Assembly (NCBI RefSeq): GCF_023509015.1
Contig: NZ_CP094975.1
Location: forward strand, 1,993,501 to 2,057,500
Length of the DNA stretch: 64,000 nucleotides
Source of the DNA: Pseudomonas abieticivorans
Lineage (GTDB): Bacteria > Pseudomonadota > Gammaproteobacteria > Pseudomonadales > Pseudomonadaceae
Direction of reading: 5' to 3'
In this document: positions 21,068 through 31,769 of the stretch, piece by piece
Numbering within the stretch: the stretch's first letter is position 1
Layout: every line of letters starts with the position of its first letter
Program-made: the position numbers and the translations under genes
The notes under the pieces: model-generated
The model's input: the letters and a program-made list of their open reading frames with translations, nothing else
Told to the model about the DNA's origin: nothing
Database searches by the model: none

Positions 21068-21814
21068 ATGTCGCTCCTGAAATTCACGTCCATGGCCTGC
21101 CTGGCCCTGACCCTGGGTGCCTGCCAGAGCTTGTTCCAGCCTAACCTGCGCGCCCCGCTGGAGGTCAAGCGCGACGCTTGGGAACACGTCAAGCCCGGCT
21201 GCGCCGCACAGGATTGCCCGCTGGTGAACATCGACACGGTGCACTTCCCCGCTGAGCCGCAATTGGACTCGATCGTGGAGCGTCGCCTGCTGCAACTGAC
21301 CCGCACCGAGCCCGACGCGCCGCTGCCCGCCTCGCTCAAGGCCTACGAAGACCAGTACCTGAGCCAGGCCCAGGCGCGCAACAGCAGCTACCTGCAAGCC
21401 AAGGTACGCGAGCAGCATGACGGATTGGTGGTGGTCGAAGTGTCCAGTTACCTGGACACCGGCGGCGCCCACGGGCTGCCAGGGCGCGGCTTCATCAACT
21501 ACTCGCGCCAGCAGCACAAAGTGCTGACCTTGCAGGACATGCTGGTACCGGGCCAGGAAGCGGCCTTTTGGAAAGCCGCCGAGGAAGCCCACCGGGGCTG
21601 GCTGGTGAATGCCAAGCTGGACCAGGACGCCGACTTCGTGAAGACCTGGCCCTTCAAGCAAACCCCGCACATTGCCCTGACGTACGGCGGGGTGATCCTC
21701 AAGTACGACGTGTACGCCATTGCGCCTTACGCGATGGGCCACCCGGAGCTGAAGATCGCCTACCCGCGCCTGAACGGCGTGATCAAGCCTGAGCTGTTTC
21801 CGGGCCGCGGCTGA
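21068..21814 (+). CDS. RsiV-family (DUF3298) lipoprotein
   Basis: A 248-residue predicted lipoprotein: signal sequence with lipobox LGAC, Cys19. The C-terminal 130 residues match the RsiV/DUF3298 fold: VSSYLDTGGAHGLPG, a segment on LTLQDMLVPG, and the closing beta strands GGVILKYDVYAIAPYA. In Bacillus, RsiV binds lysozyme, but whether this homologue does so is unknown. Its 3' end overlaps the convergent cytX by 32 bp. Confidence 0.85.
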   Translation: MSLLKFTSMACLALTLGACQSLFQPNLRAPLEVKRDAWEHVKPGCAAQDCPLVNIDTVHFPAEPQLDSIVERRLLQLTRTEPDAPLPASLKAYEDQYLSQAQARNSSYLQAKVREQHDGLVVVEVSSYLDTGGAHGLPGRGFINYSRQQHKVLTLQDMLVPGQEAAFWKAAEEAHRGWLVNAKLDQDADFVKTWPFKQTPHIALTYGGVILKYDVYAIAPYAMGHPELKIAYPRLNGVIKPELFPGRG

Positions 21815-23072
21815 TCGCCCGCCCGAGCACATACTGCAGCACCCCTGCCAACAGCAATGACGGCAGGGTTGCGCCCACCTCGGGGTAGAGGTTGGCCAGC
21901 AGGTGATAGGTACTGATGCCACCCAGCCAGGCCAGCAACGCAGTCCAGCGCAATGGCACTTGCTGCACCTGGGCGCTGCGCTTGCGCAAGATGAAGTGGT
22001 CGACCAGCACCACGCCGAACAGCGGCGCGAACACCGAGCCGATCAACAGCAGGAAGTTCTGGTACTGCGCCAGCGGCGAGAAGCAGGCGATCAACGTGCA
22101 CACCACGCCGATGATCAGCGCCAGGTGCTCGACTTTCAACTTGATTAGCAAACCGGTGGAAACCGCCGCCGAGTGGATATCGGCGAAGGCGTTTTCCGAC
22201 TCGTCGAGCAAAATCAGCAGCAACGGGATGCCCATGCCGGCGCCAGCCAAGGCGATCAGCAAGGCATTGACGTCACCGCTCGGCGCAAATGCCAGGGTGT
22301 AGGCCACGCCCAGGCTCATCAGCCAGAAATTGCCGATAAAGAAACCGACCACGGTACCGCCGAATACGCCTTTGGCCGCACGGCCGAAACGCGAGTAGTC
22401 GGCGATCAGCGGCAACCATGACAACGGCATGGCGATGGCAATGTCAAAGCCCACGGCAAAGGCCATGCTGCCATCCCCGGCGCGCGCCCACAGGGCCGCC
22501 AGGTCAGCCTTGGCAAACAGATTCCAGGTCAGCCACAGGCAAGCAGCCAGCAACAACCAGATGCCCCACTTGCGCAATATCTGCCGCACGAATGTCAGCG
22601 GGCCGCTGACCGCCAGCAACGTGGCCAATGCGCCAAACAGCAAGGTCCAGACCATGGGGTTTGCCCACAAGCTACTTTCGCTGAACGCCCGCGCGCCGAG
22701 CAGGCTGGCCGCGTCGCGCATCACGATGATCTCGAATGCGCCCCAGCCGATCAGTTGCAGCAGGTTGAGGATGGCAGGCACCGAGGCACCGTAGCTGCCC
22801 AACGTGAGTTTGAGCGCTGCCATGGCGGACAAGCCGGTATCACTGCCAATCACGCCGACGGCGGCCAGCAGCAACACGCCGACGGCGGTGCCCAGGAAGA
22901 TCGCCAGCAACGAGCCGGACAAGCCAAGGCCTGGGGCCAGCAGGGCACCGGTTTGTAGCACCATCAGGCCAATGCCTAGGGAGAACCACAGGGAAAACAG
23001 GTCGCGAGCGCCGAAAACGCGCTGGCTGGTGGGGACGGCGAGGTCCGGGGAGTAGTGGCTGGGTGTGTTCAA
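21783..23072 (-). CDS. cytX: CytX, putative hydroxymethylpyrimidine transporter
   Basis: A 429-residue NCS1-family permease with about twelve membrane helices. It matches the CytX branch: an N-terminal FGARDLFSLWFSLGIGLMVL, then GWGAFEIIVMRDA, and PLSWLPLIADYSRFG near residue 215. CytX proteins are linked to thiamine genes and import the pyrimidine half of thiamine. Here it lies 178 bp downstream of thiC on the same strand, in reach of the TPP riboswitch, though a REP lies between. The assignment to HMP is by context. Confidence 0.85.
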   Translation of the reverse strand: MNTPSHYSPDLAVPTSQRVFGARDLFSLWFSLGIGLMVLQTGALLAPGLGLSGSLLAIFLGTAVGVLLLAAVGVIGSDTGLSAMAALKLTLGSYGASVPAILNLLQLIGWGAFEIIVMRDAASLLGARAFSESSLWANPMVWTLLFGALATLLAVSGPLTFVRQILRKWGIWLLLAACLWLTWNLFAKADLAALWARAGDGSMAFAVGFDIAIAMPLSWLPLIADYSRFGRAAKGVFGGTVVGFFIGNFWLMSLGVAYTLAFAPSGDVNALLIALAGAGMGIPLLLILLDESENAFADIHSAAVSTGLLIKLKVEHLALIIGVVCTLIACFSPLAQYQNFLLLIGSVFAPLFGVVLVDHFILRKRSAQVQQVPLRWTALLAWLGGISTYHLLANLYPEVGATLPSLLLAGVLQYVLGRAISRGPETAQA

Positions 23073-23169
23073 TTTGGATCTCGGGGGAGATGGTTTTTTA
23101 ATTTGGCGGCGGCGGCGCAGTGGCGTTACCGATCGACAGTCGATCGTGTAACGGCCACCACCGGCCGCC

Positions 23170-23210
23170 CGCGCGGCCTATTCCCGGATAAATCCGGCCC
23201 TACATTTGTC
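23170..23210. repeat. Single REP-like element between thiC and cytX
   Basis: TCCCGGATAAATCCGGCCCTACA at its core repeats the GGATAAATCC...CCTACA pattern of the other REPs in this window, with one or two differences from the long paired copies. It sits in the 178-bp gap and may protect the thiC mRNA 3' end or separate expression of the two genes. Confidence 0.6.
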
Positions 23211-23250
23211 GCAACGTGCCACAGCCTGATGTGCAGGCGTTGATCGTTTT

Positions 23251-25533
<2,283 letters not shown>

Positions 25534-26964
25534 ATGCTGCGCAAACTCTCACTGGCCATCGCCGTGTCGTGTGCTACCAACGGATTGGCCTGGGCAGCCG
25601 AAGGCCCGCTGACCAACAAGACCGACCTGGTCAGCGTGTACCAGGAAGCGGCCAACAACAACTCGGACCTGGCGGCCTCCCGTGCAGGCTACGCCGCCCA
25701 GCGCGAAGTGGTGCCCCAGGCCCGTGCCGGCCTGCTGCCCAACCTGTCGGCGGGCGCCAACATCCAGAATACCCGCACCGAATTCGATAAGCCCGGGATG
25801 GTCGCCACCCGCAGCGGCAACTCCTGGCAGGCCACCCTGAGCCAACCGGTGTTCCGCATCGATCGCTGGTTCCAGCTCAAGGCCGCCGAAGCCGTGGACG
25901 AACAGGCGCAGCTGCAACTCTCGGCCACCGAGCAGAATCTGATTTTGCAAAGTGCCGAAGACTATTTCTCGGTACTGCGCGCCCAGGACACCCTGGCCTC
26001 GACCAAAGCTGAAGAGGCAGCGTTCAAACGCCAGCTGGACCAGTCCAACGAGCGCTTCGACGTGGGCCTGTCGGACAAGACCGACGTGCTGCAGTCCCAG
26101 GCCAGCTACGATACCGCGCGGGCCAACCGGATTGTCGCCCAGCGCCAGGTGGATGATGCCTTCGAGGCGCTGATCACCCTGACCAACCGCAACTACAACT
26201 CGATCCAGGGCATCGTCCACACCCTGCCGGTATTGGCACCAGTGCCCAACGACGCGAAAGCCTGGGTGGAGACCGCCTCACAGCAGAACCTCAACCTGCT
26301 GGCCAGCAACTACGGCGTGACCTCGGCCGAGGAAACCCTGCGCCAGCGCAAGGCCGGCCATGCTCCCACCGTGGATGCCGTGGCGCAGTACCAGAAAGGC
26401 GACAACGACAACCTGGGTTTTTCCAACCCGCAGCCGGGCGTGGTGTACGGCAGCGACGTGTCGCAGCGCAGCATCGGGCTACAGGTGAATATTCCGCTGT
26501 ACAGCGGCGGGCTGACCAGCTCGCAAGTACGCGAGGCCTACCAGCGGCTTAATCAGAGCGAGCAACAACGCGAAAGCCTGCGCCGCCAGGTGGTGGAAAA
26601 TACCCGCAACCTGCACCGCGCGGTGAACACCGACGTGGAACAGGTACAAGCGCGCAAGCAGTCGATCATCTCCAACCAGAGCGCGGTCGAGGCAACCGAG
26701 ATTGGCTACCAGGTGGGCACGCGCAATATCGTCGACGTACTTGATGCCCAGCGCCAGCTTTACAGTTCGGTGCGCGACTACAACAACAGCCGCTACGACT
26801 ACATCCTCGACAACCTGCGGCTCAAGCAAGCGGCCGGCACCCTGAGCCCGCAGGACTTGCAGGACCTGGCCCGCTACCTCAAACCCGACTACAACCCGGA
26901 CAAGGACTTCCTGCCGCCGGACCTGGCCAAGGCGGCGCAAGACCTGCTAAAGCCCGCCAAGTAA
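25534..26964 (+). CDS. TolC-family outer-membrane channel protein
   Basis: A 476-residue outer-membrane efflux or type I secretion duct. The start at 25534 (MLRKLSLAIAVSCATNGLAWA) has AAGGA upstream and gives a signal peptide cleaved near residue 22. Two repeats of the TolC fold are visible, with coiled helices such as QREVVPQARAGLLPNLSAGA and TEIGYQVGTRNIVDVLDAQ, the latter a hallmark of TolC/AggA proteins. It corresponds in position to P. aeruginosa opmH (PA4974). No pump or fusion-protein genes adjoin it, so it probably serves several systems. Confidence 0.92.
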   Translation: MLRKLSLAIAVSCATNGLAWAAEGPLTNKTDLVSVYQEAANNNSDLAASRAGYAAQREVVPQARAGLLPNLSAGANIQNTRTEFDKPGMVATRSGNSWQATLSQPVFRIDRWFQLKAAEAVDEQAQLQLSATEQNLILQSAEDYFSVLRAQDTLASTKAEEAAFKRQLDQSNERFDVGLSDKTDVLQSQASYDTARANRIVAQRQVDDAFEALITLTNRNYNSIQGIVHTLPVLAPVPNDAKAWVETASQQNLNLLASNYGVTSAEETLRQRKAGHAPTVDAVAQYQKGDNDNLGFSNPQPGVVYGSDVSQRSIGLQVNIPLYSGGLTSSQVREAYQRLNQSEQQRESLRRQVVENTRNLHRAVNTDVEQVQARKQSIISNQSAVEATEIGYQVGTRNIVDVLDAQRQLYSSVRDYNNSRYDYILDNLRLKQAAGTLSPQDLQDLARYLKPDYNPDKDFLPPDLAKAAQDLLKPAK

Positions 26965-26977
26965 GATCGCCGCCCGC

Positions 26978-27064
26978 TGTAGGAGCGGATTTATCCGCGA
27001 ACAGAACGCCGCGGTATGCCAATGACTAAGCGGCGTCCTGTTCGCGGATAAGTCCGCTCCTACA
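26978..27064. repeat. REPIN overlapping the waaA stop codon
   Basis: TGTAGGAGCGGATTTATCC opens the element at 26978 and its inverted partner GGATAAGTCCGCTCCTACA closes it at 27064, with an inner inverted pair GCCGC/GCGGC. It lies between the convergent TolC-like gene and waaA. The TAG that ends waaA is the TAG inside the TGTAGGAG of the right-hand REP. Confidence 0.9.
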
Positions 27065-28337
27065 AGGGTACGCGCAGCAATTGCGCCAAGGCACTCAGCA
27101 GCCGCTGCAACGCGCCCTGGTTGGCCTTCATCACCACAAGGCCAGCAGCGCCCATGCGCTGGGCATCCTGCGGCAACTCGATCAGGCGCTGCACCGCCAC
27201 GGCCAAGCCGCTCGCATCATCAATCTCGACCAACGCCCCCGCGTCCCGCATCATCGCGGCGATTTCCAGGAAGTTGAACAGGTGTGGCCCGCAAATTACC
27301 GGCTTGGACAAGGCCGCAGGCTCAAGCAGGTTGTGCCCCCCGGTCGGCACCAGGCTGCCGCCGACGAAAGCACTGTCGGCCAGGGCATACAGAAACAGCA
27401 ACTCACCCATGGTATCGCCCAGCAGCACGCTGTGTTCGGCGTTCACCGGCGCGCCGGTCGAGCGGCGTACCGTGTTCAAGCCCTGGCAAAGCTCGTGCAC
27501 CCGATCAAACCGCTCGGGGTGGCGTGGCACCAAAATCAGCAAGGCGTCCGAATGCACCGCCAGCACTTGCCGGTGCGCAGCCAACACGATTTCGTCCTCA
27601 CCTTCGTGGGTGCTCGCGGCAATCCATACCGGCCGCGCCGTGGCTTGCCACTGCCCGCGCAACTGGGCCGCGCGCTCGAGCAACTGGCGATCGATGTTCA
27701 AATCGAACTTGATCGAGCCGGTCACTTGCACGCATTCCGGCCGCGCACCCAATTGGCGGAAGCGCTGCGCCTCGGTTTCGGTCTGCACCGCGATCAGGCT
27801 CATCTCGGCCAACATGGGCTGGGTCAGCTTGGCGAAGCGGGCGTAACCGCGAGCGCTGCGCTCAGACAGCCGCGCATTGGCCAGCGCCACCGGGATGCCA
27901 CGCTTGGCACATTGGTGGATATGGTTGGGCCAAAGCTCGGTTTCCATGATCACCCCCAGTACCGGCCGGGCCTTATCCAGGAAACGCCCGGCGGCCCATG
28001 GCAAGTCATAGGGCAGGTAGCAATGCTGGATGCGTGGCTCATCGGCGAACATCACCTTGATGCGCTCGGAGCCAGTGGGCGTCATGCACGTGATGGTGAT
28101 GGGCAGCTGTGGATAACTCTTCAGCAGCTCACGAATCATCGGCGCGGCGGCGATGCTTTCGCCTACCGACACCGCATGCACCCAAATGCCACCGGGCTGC
28201 AAGGCCGGCAGGCCGAAGGCGAAGCGCTCGCCGATGCGCTTGGCATAGGCTGGCGCCTTGCGCGAACGCAGCCACAGTCGAACGGCCACCAATGGCAGGC
28301 CCAGATGAAACAGCAGGGTATAGAGGGTTCTATTCAT
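27060..28337 (-). CDS. waaA: Kdo transferase WaaA
   Basis: Transfers Kdo residues from CMP-Kdo to lipid IVA, the first step of LPS core assembly, at the cytoplasmic face of the inner membrane. The 425-residue GT-B enzyme has an N-terminal membrane anchor (TLLFHLGLPLVAVRLWL), the catalytic Glu in IWVHAVSVGESIAAAP near residue 58, and the family motif GGHNLLEPAAL near residue 340. Its stop codon lies in a REP element. It is separated from the other LPS genes by the LysR-oxidoreductase block, as in P. aeruginosa. Confidence 0.96.
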   Translation of the reverse strand: MNRTLYTLLFHLGLPLVAVRLWLRSRKAPAYAKRIGERFAFGLPALQPGGIWVHAVSVGESIAAAPMIRELLKSYPQLPITITCMTPTGSERIKVMFADEPRIQHCYLPYDLPWAAGRFLDKARPVLGVIMETELWPNHIHQCAKRGIPVALANARLSERSARGYARFAKLTQPMLAEMSLIAVQTETEAQRFRQLGARPECVQVTGSIKFDLNIDRQLLERAAQLRGQWQATARPVWIAASTHEGEDEIVLAAHRQVLAVHSDALLILVPRHPERFDRVHELCQGLNTVRRSTGAPVNAEHSVLLGDTMGELLFLYALADSAFVGGSLVPTGGHNLLEPAALSKPVICGPHLFNFLEIAAMMRDAGALVEIDDASGLAVAVQRLIELPQDAQRMGAAGLVVMKANQGALQRLLSALAQLLRVPL

Positions 28338-28355
28338 GGGGGCGAAGTCTACTGG

Positions 28356-29246
28356 TTAACCGATGGCCTGCAAATGCAGGGTAAAGCGTTCGGCCAGCCA
28401 GCGCGCGGCAGGGCCAAGGGGTTCATCGCGGCGCCACACCAACTCTACCACCAGCGCAGGCGGTATCCAGTCGCTGGCCAGCTCCACCATCTGGCCCTGG
28501 TAGGCCGGGTATTGCACCACGTGGCGTGGCAGCCAGGCCCAACCTAAGCCGCGCATCAGCAGTTCGGCCATCACGTAAAAACTGTCGGCACGCCAGATTT
28601 GCGGGCTGATCGGGTCACCGCCGGGGTAGCTGCTCTGTTCGAAGGCGATCAGCAATTGCCGGTGCCGGGCCAATTGCTGGCGGGTCACTTGCTTGATGGT
28701 CGCCAGCGGATGATTGATTGCACACACCGTCACCATCTCGACACTGCCCAAGGCCCGCCGCTCAAGCTCGGTGGGCATCTGTTCATGGTGGAACAGCAGG
28801 CCCAGGTCGGCGCGGCGCTCCACCAGTTTGCGAGCCACCTCGCCCTGGGCGCCACTGGCCAATTGCACCTCGACCGTCGGGTAGCGTTCGGCCAACTCTT
28901 CAAGGCTATCGAGCACCGGCTGATAAGGCATGGCTTCATCCTGCGCCAAGCGCAATTGCGCCTCTTGCCCGCGCATCAATGCCAAGGCCCGGCCGTCCAG
29001 GCGCTCACACTGGCGCAATAACTCGCGGGCCTCCTCCAGCATGGCCTGGCCGGCGGCGGTCAGAACCGGCGCGCGGCCACTGCTGCGCTCGAACAGGTTC
29101 ACGCCCAGGTCATCTTCCAGCATCGCGATGGAGCTGCTGACCGCCGACTGGGCTTTTTGCATTTCGCGGGCGACCGCCGAGAACGAGCGCTGCTCGGCCA
29201 CTTTTACAAACAGGCGGATCTGCTCCAGGCTCCAGCGCTCAATCAT
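28356..29246 (-). CDS. LysR-family transcriptional regulator
   Basis: A 296-residue regulator. Residues 3-62 form the winged helix-turn-helix (LEQIRLFVKVAEQRSFSAVAREM, then QSAVSSSIAMLEDDLG), and residues 90-290 are the two-lobed ligand domain. It is divergent from an SMR transporter gene, with a perfect inverted repeat of LysR-box form directly next to its start codon. That context suggests it controls itself and the transporter. It ends 19 bp before the waaA start. Confidence 0.93.
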   Translation of the reverse strand: MIERWSLEQIRLFVKVAEQRSFSAVAREMQKAQSAVSSSIAMLEDDLGVNLFERSSGRAPVLTAAGQAMLEEARELLRQCERLDGRALALMRGQEAQLRLAQDEAMPYQPVLDSLEELAERYPTVEVQLASGAQGEVARKLVERRADLGLLFHHEQMPTELERRALGSVEMVTVCAINHPLATIKQVTRQQLARHRQLLIAFEQSSYPGGDPISPQIWRADSFYVMAELLMRGLGWAWLPRHVVQYPAYQGQMVELASDWIPPALVVELVWRRDEPLGPAARWLAERFTLHLQAIG

Positions 29247-29250
29247 CGAA

Positions 29251-29273
29251 ACCTATCTCCCACATAGATAGGT
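29251..29273. promoter_or_regulatory. LysR-type operator
   Basis: ACCTATCT (29251-29258) and AGATAGGT (29266-29273) form a perfect inverted repeat with a 7-bp spacer; its centre has the T-N11-A form typical of LysR boxes. It starts 5 bp upstream of the LysR-family start codon and about 60 bp upstream of the SMR gene, so it could serve both autoregulation and activation of the transporter. Confidence 0.65.
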
Positions 29274-29334
29274 ATTCACTTTACCCCATCCGCCCACGCA
29301 CTAAAATGGCAAGCCTATCGAGAGGGTTCATCCA

Positions 29335-29667
29335 ATGTCTGCCTACTACTACCTGGCCATCGCCATCTGCGCCGAAGTCATTGCCACCACCTGCATGAAG
29401 GCCGTCAAGGGCTTCAGCACGCCTTTGCCTCTGCTGCTGGTGATCGCTGGCTATGCCATCGCATTCTGGATGCTGATCCTGGTGGTACGGGTGATCCCGG
29501 TAGGCGTCACCTATGCGATCTGGGCCGGCATGGGCATTGTCATGGTCAGCATCGCCGCGCTGGTGGTGTATGGGCAAAAGCTCGATCTGCCGGCGATCCT
29601 CGGCATGGCGCTGATCGTGCTGGGGGTGGTCGTGATCCAGCTGTTCTCGAAAACCACCGGGCATTGA
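29335..29667 (+). CDS. Small multidrug resistance (EmrE-like) transporter
   Basis: A 110-residue protein with four membrane helices, exporting lipophilic cations or guanidinium-type compounds in exchange for protons. The essential Glu14 is present in YYYLAIAICAEVIATTCMK, and the GVTYAIWAGMGIV motif of helix 3 is intact. Length and motifs fit EmrE-type pumps rather than paired SMR halves. The divergent LysR regulator and operator suggest inducible expression. The substrate is not determined by sequence. Confidence 0.93.
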   Translation: MSAYYYLAIAICAEVIATTCMKAVKGFSTPLPLLLVIAGYAIAFWMLILVVRVIPVGVTYAIWAGMGIVMVSIAALVVYGQKLDLPAILGMALIVLGVVVIQLFSKTTGH

Positions 29668-29734
29668 CCCAGGCGAGGTAACCGGCGCCCCAGGCTGTAT
29701 ACTGGGCGCTTGTATCTGCCACCGAGGTTGCTCC

Positions 29735-30910
29735 ATGCCATCCGTAATTTCCACTGACGTACTGATCGTCGGCGCCGGCGTTGCCGGCCTCTGGCTCAAT
29801 GCGCGCCTGCGCGGCCAGGGCTATTCAACGGTGCTGGTGGAAAGCGCGAGCCTGGGTGGCGGGCAAAGCCTCAAGTCCCAAGGCATTATCCACGGCGGCG
29901 CCAAATACGCCCTGCATGGCGCCCTCACCGGCGCCTCGGAGGCCATTGCCGACATGCCCCGGCGCTGGCGCGAGGCCTTGGCCGGTACTGGCGAGCTGGA
30001 CCTGGCCAGCGTGCGGCTGTTGTCCGAGGCCCATTACCTGTGGTCGCCAGGCACCCTGGCGGGCAACCTCACCAGCTTCTTCGCCAGCAAGGCGGTGCGC
30101 GGCCGAGTCGACCAGGTCAAGGGCGACCAATTGCCGCCGGCCCTGCAAGACCGCGCCTTCAAGGGCAAGGTGTATCGCCTGGCCGAGCTGGTGGTCGACG
30201 TGCCGAGCCTGTTGGCGCGCCTGGCCGAATTGGCCGGTGACAGCCTACTGGCCGGGCAGTCCATCGAACCGCTGTTGGAAAACGACCGCCTGATAGGCCT
30301 GCGCGTCGATGGCCGCGAAATCCGCGCCCAACGCGTGGTGCTCAGCGCCGGCGAAGGCACCGCCGATCTGCTCAAGGCATTGGGCCTGGAACAGCCGGCC
30401 ATGCAGCGCCGTCCGTTGCACATGGTGCTGGCCAAAGGGCCAAGCCTCAAGCCGCTGTACGCCCACTGCCTGGGCGGCGGGCCGAAACCGCGCATCACCG
30501 TGACCACCCACCCAGCGGCCGATGGCCAATGGGTCTGGTACATGGGCGGCGAGATCGCCGAGGCCGAAGGCGTGGCGCGCGAACCGGCGCAGCAGATCAC
30601 CACCGCCCAGCAGGAAGTCGCCAGGCTGCTGCCCTGGGTCGACTTGAGCCACGTGCAGTGGGCCACCGTGCGTGTGAACCGCGCCGAGCCTGCGCAGTCC
30701 GGCCTGGTGCGCCCAGACAACGCCTTCCTCGCGGAAAAAGGTGCGTTGCTGGTGGGCTGGCCGACCAAGCTGGCCCTGGTGCCGGACTTCGCCGACCGCG
30801 TGTTTGCGGCGCTTGAGCGGGACGCCATCAAGCCAGGCGAACACCGGCCCCTACCCGCCCTGCCCAAGCCGCCCGAGGCGGTTCCCGTCTGGGAGCAACT
30901 GCTGCCATGA
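29735..30910 (+). CDS. FAD-dependent oxidoreductase (DAO family)
   Basis: A 391-residue flavoenzyme. The Rossmann FAD motif is VLIVGAGVAGLWLNARL near the N-terminus, followed by GGGQSLKSQGIIHGGAKY, which is typical of glycine-oxidase/DAO-like proteins. The C-terminus has the usual GWPTKLALVPDFADRVF segment. The next gene, an aldo/keto reductase, overlaps its stop by four bases (ATGA), so the two are co-translated and may act in one pathway. The substrate is unknown. The same pair occurs near waaA in P. aeruginosa. Confidence 0.88.
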   Translation: MPSVISTDVLIVGAGVAGLWLNARLRGQGYSTVLVESASLGGGQSLKSQGIIHGGAKYALHGALTGASEAIADMPRRWREALAGTGELDLASVRLLSEAHYLWSPGTLAGNLTSFFASKAVRGRVDQVKGDQLPPALQDRAFKGKVYRLAELVVDVPSLLARLAELAGDSLLAGQSIEPLLENDRLIGLRVDGREIRAQRVVLSAGEGTADLLKALGLEQPAMQRRPLHMVLAKGPSLKPLYAHCLGGGPKPRITVTTHPAADGQWVWYMGGEIAEAEGVAREPAQQITTAQQEVARLLPWVDLSHVQWATVRVNRAEPAQSGLVRPDNAFLAEKGALLVGWPTKLALVPDFADRVFAALERDAIKPGEHRPLPALPKPPEAVPVWEQLLP

Positions 30911-31719
30911 CCATCGCCACCCTGCACGACCTGCACCGCCCGCTGGGCAGCACCGGTTTGAGCGTTTCGCCGCTGGGGCTGGGCACCGTGAAGCTGGGCC
31001 GCGACCAAGGGGTGAAATACCCCAGCGGCTTTACCATCCCCGATGATGCCCAAGCGCGCATGCTGCTCGACCAGGCCCGGCGACTGGGCATCAACCTGAT
31101 CGACACCGCGCCCGCCTATGGCGTCAGCGAAGAGCGCCTGGGCCCGTTGTTGCGCGGCCAGCGCCAGGAATGGGTGATCGTCAGCAAGGTGGGCGAAGAA
31201 TTCGACAACGGCCTGTCGCGTTTTGATTTCAGCGCCGAGCACACCCGGTTGTCCGTGGAGCGCAGCCTGAAACGTCTGGAAACTGATTTTATCGACTTGG
31301 TGCTGGTGCACTCCGACGGCAACGACCTGCAGGTGCTCAATGACACCGGCGTGTACGCAGCCCTCGCCCAGCTCAAGGCCGAAGGCAAGATCCGCGGCTA
31401 TGGTTTTTCCGGCAAGACAGTGGCCGGAGGCCTACAAGCGCTGGCCCAGGGGGACTGCGCGATGGTGACCTACAATCTCAACGAACAGGGCGAAAAGCCG
31501 GTACTGGACTACGCTGCCGAACACGGCAAAGCGATCCTGGTGAAGAAAGCGCTGGCCAGCGGCCATGCGATTTTGCAGCCCGGCACCGACCCTGTACGCG
31601 CCAGCTTTGAATTGCTGTTTGAACACCCAGGCGTCGCCAGTGCTATTGTCGGTACCATCAACCCGTTGCACCTGGCGCACAACGTGGCCACCGCTGCGGC
31701 CGTGATCCGCGGGCGCTGA
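30907..31719 (+). CDS. Aldo/keto reductase
   Basis: A 270-residue NAD(P)H-dependent reductase with the TIM-barrel fold. The catalytic tetrad can be placed: Asp and Tyr in LIDTAPAYGVSEERLG, Lys in VIVSKVGEEF, His in LVLVHSDGND. The end has the cofactor-loop pattern (ASAIVGTINPLHLAHNV). It overlaps the FAD oxidoreductase by ATGA. At 270 residues it is short for the superfamily but complete. The role is unknown. Confidence 0.9.
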   Translation: MTIATLHDLHRPLGSTGLSVSPLGLGTVKLGRDQGVKYPSGFTIPDDAQARMLLDQARRLGINLIDTAPAYGVSEERLGPLLRGQRQEWVIVSKVGEEFDNGLSRFDFSAEHTRLSVERSLKRLETDFIDLVLVHSDGNDLQVLNDTGVYAALAQLKAEGKIRGYGFSGKTVAGGLQALAQGDCAMVTYNLNEQGEKPVLDYAAEHGKAILVKKALASGHAILQPGTDPVRASFELLFEHPGVASAIVGTINPLHLAHNVATAAAVIRGR

Positions 31720-31769
31720 TATGCCCTGAGCCGCCCACGCGGCCGACCCCGACGCAAGAAGGAGCCGAC

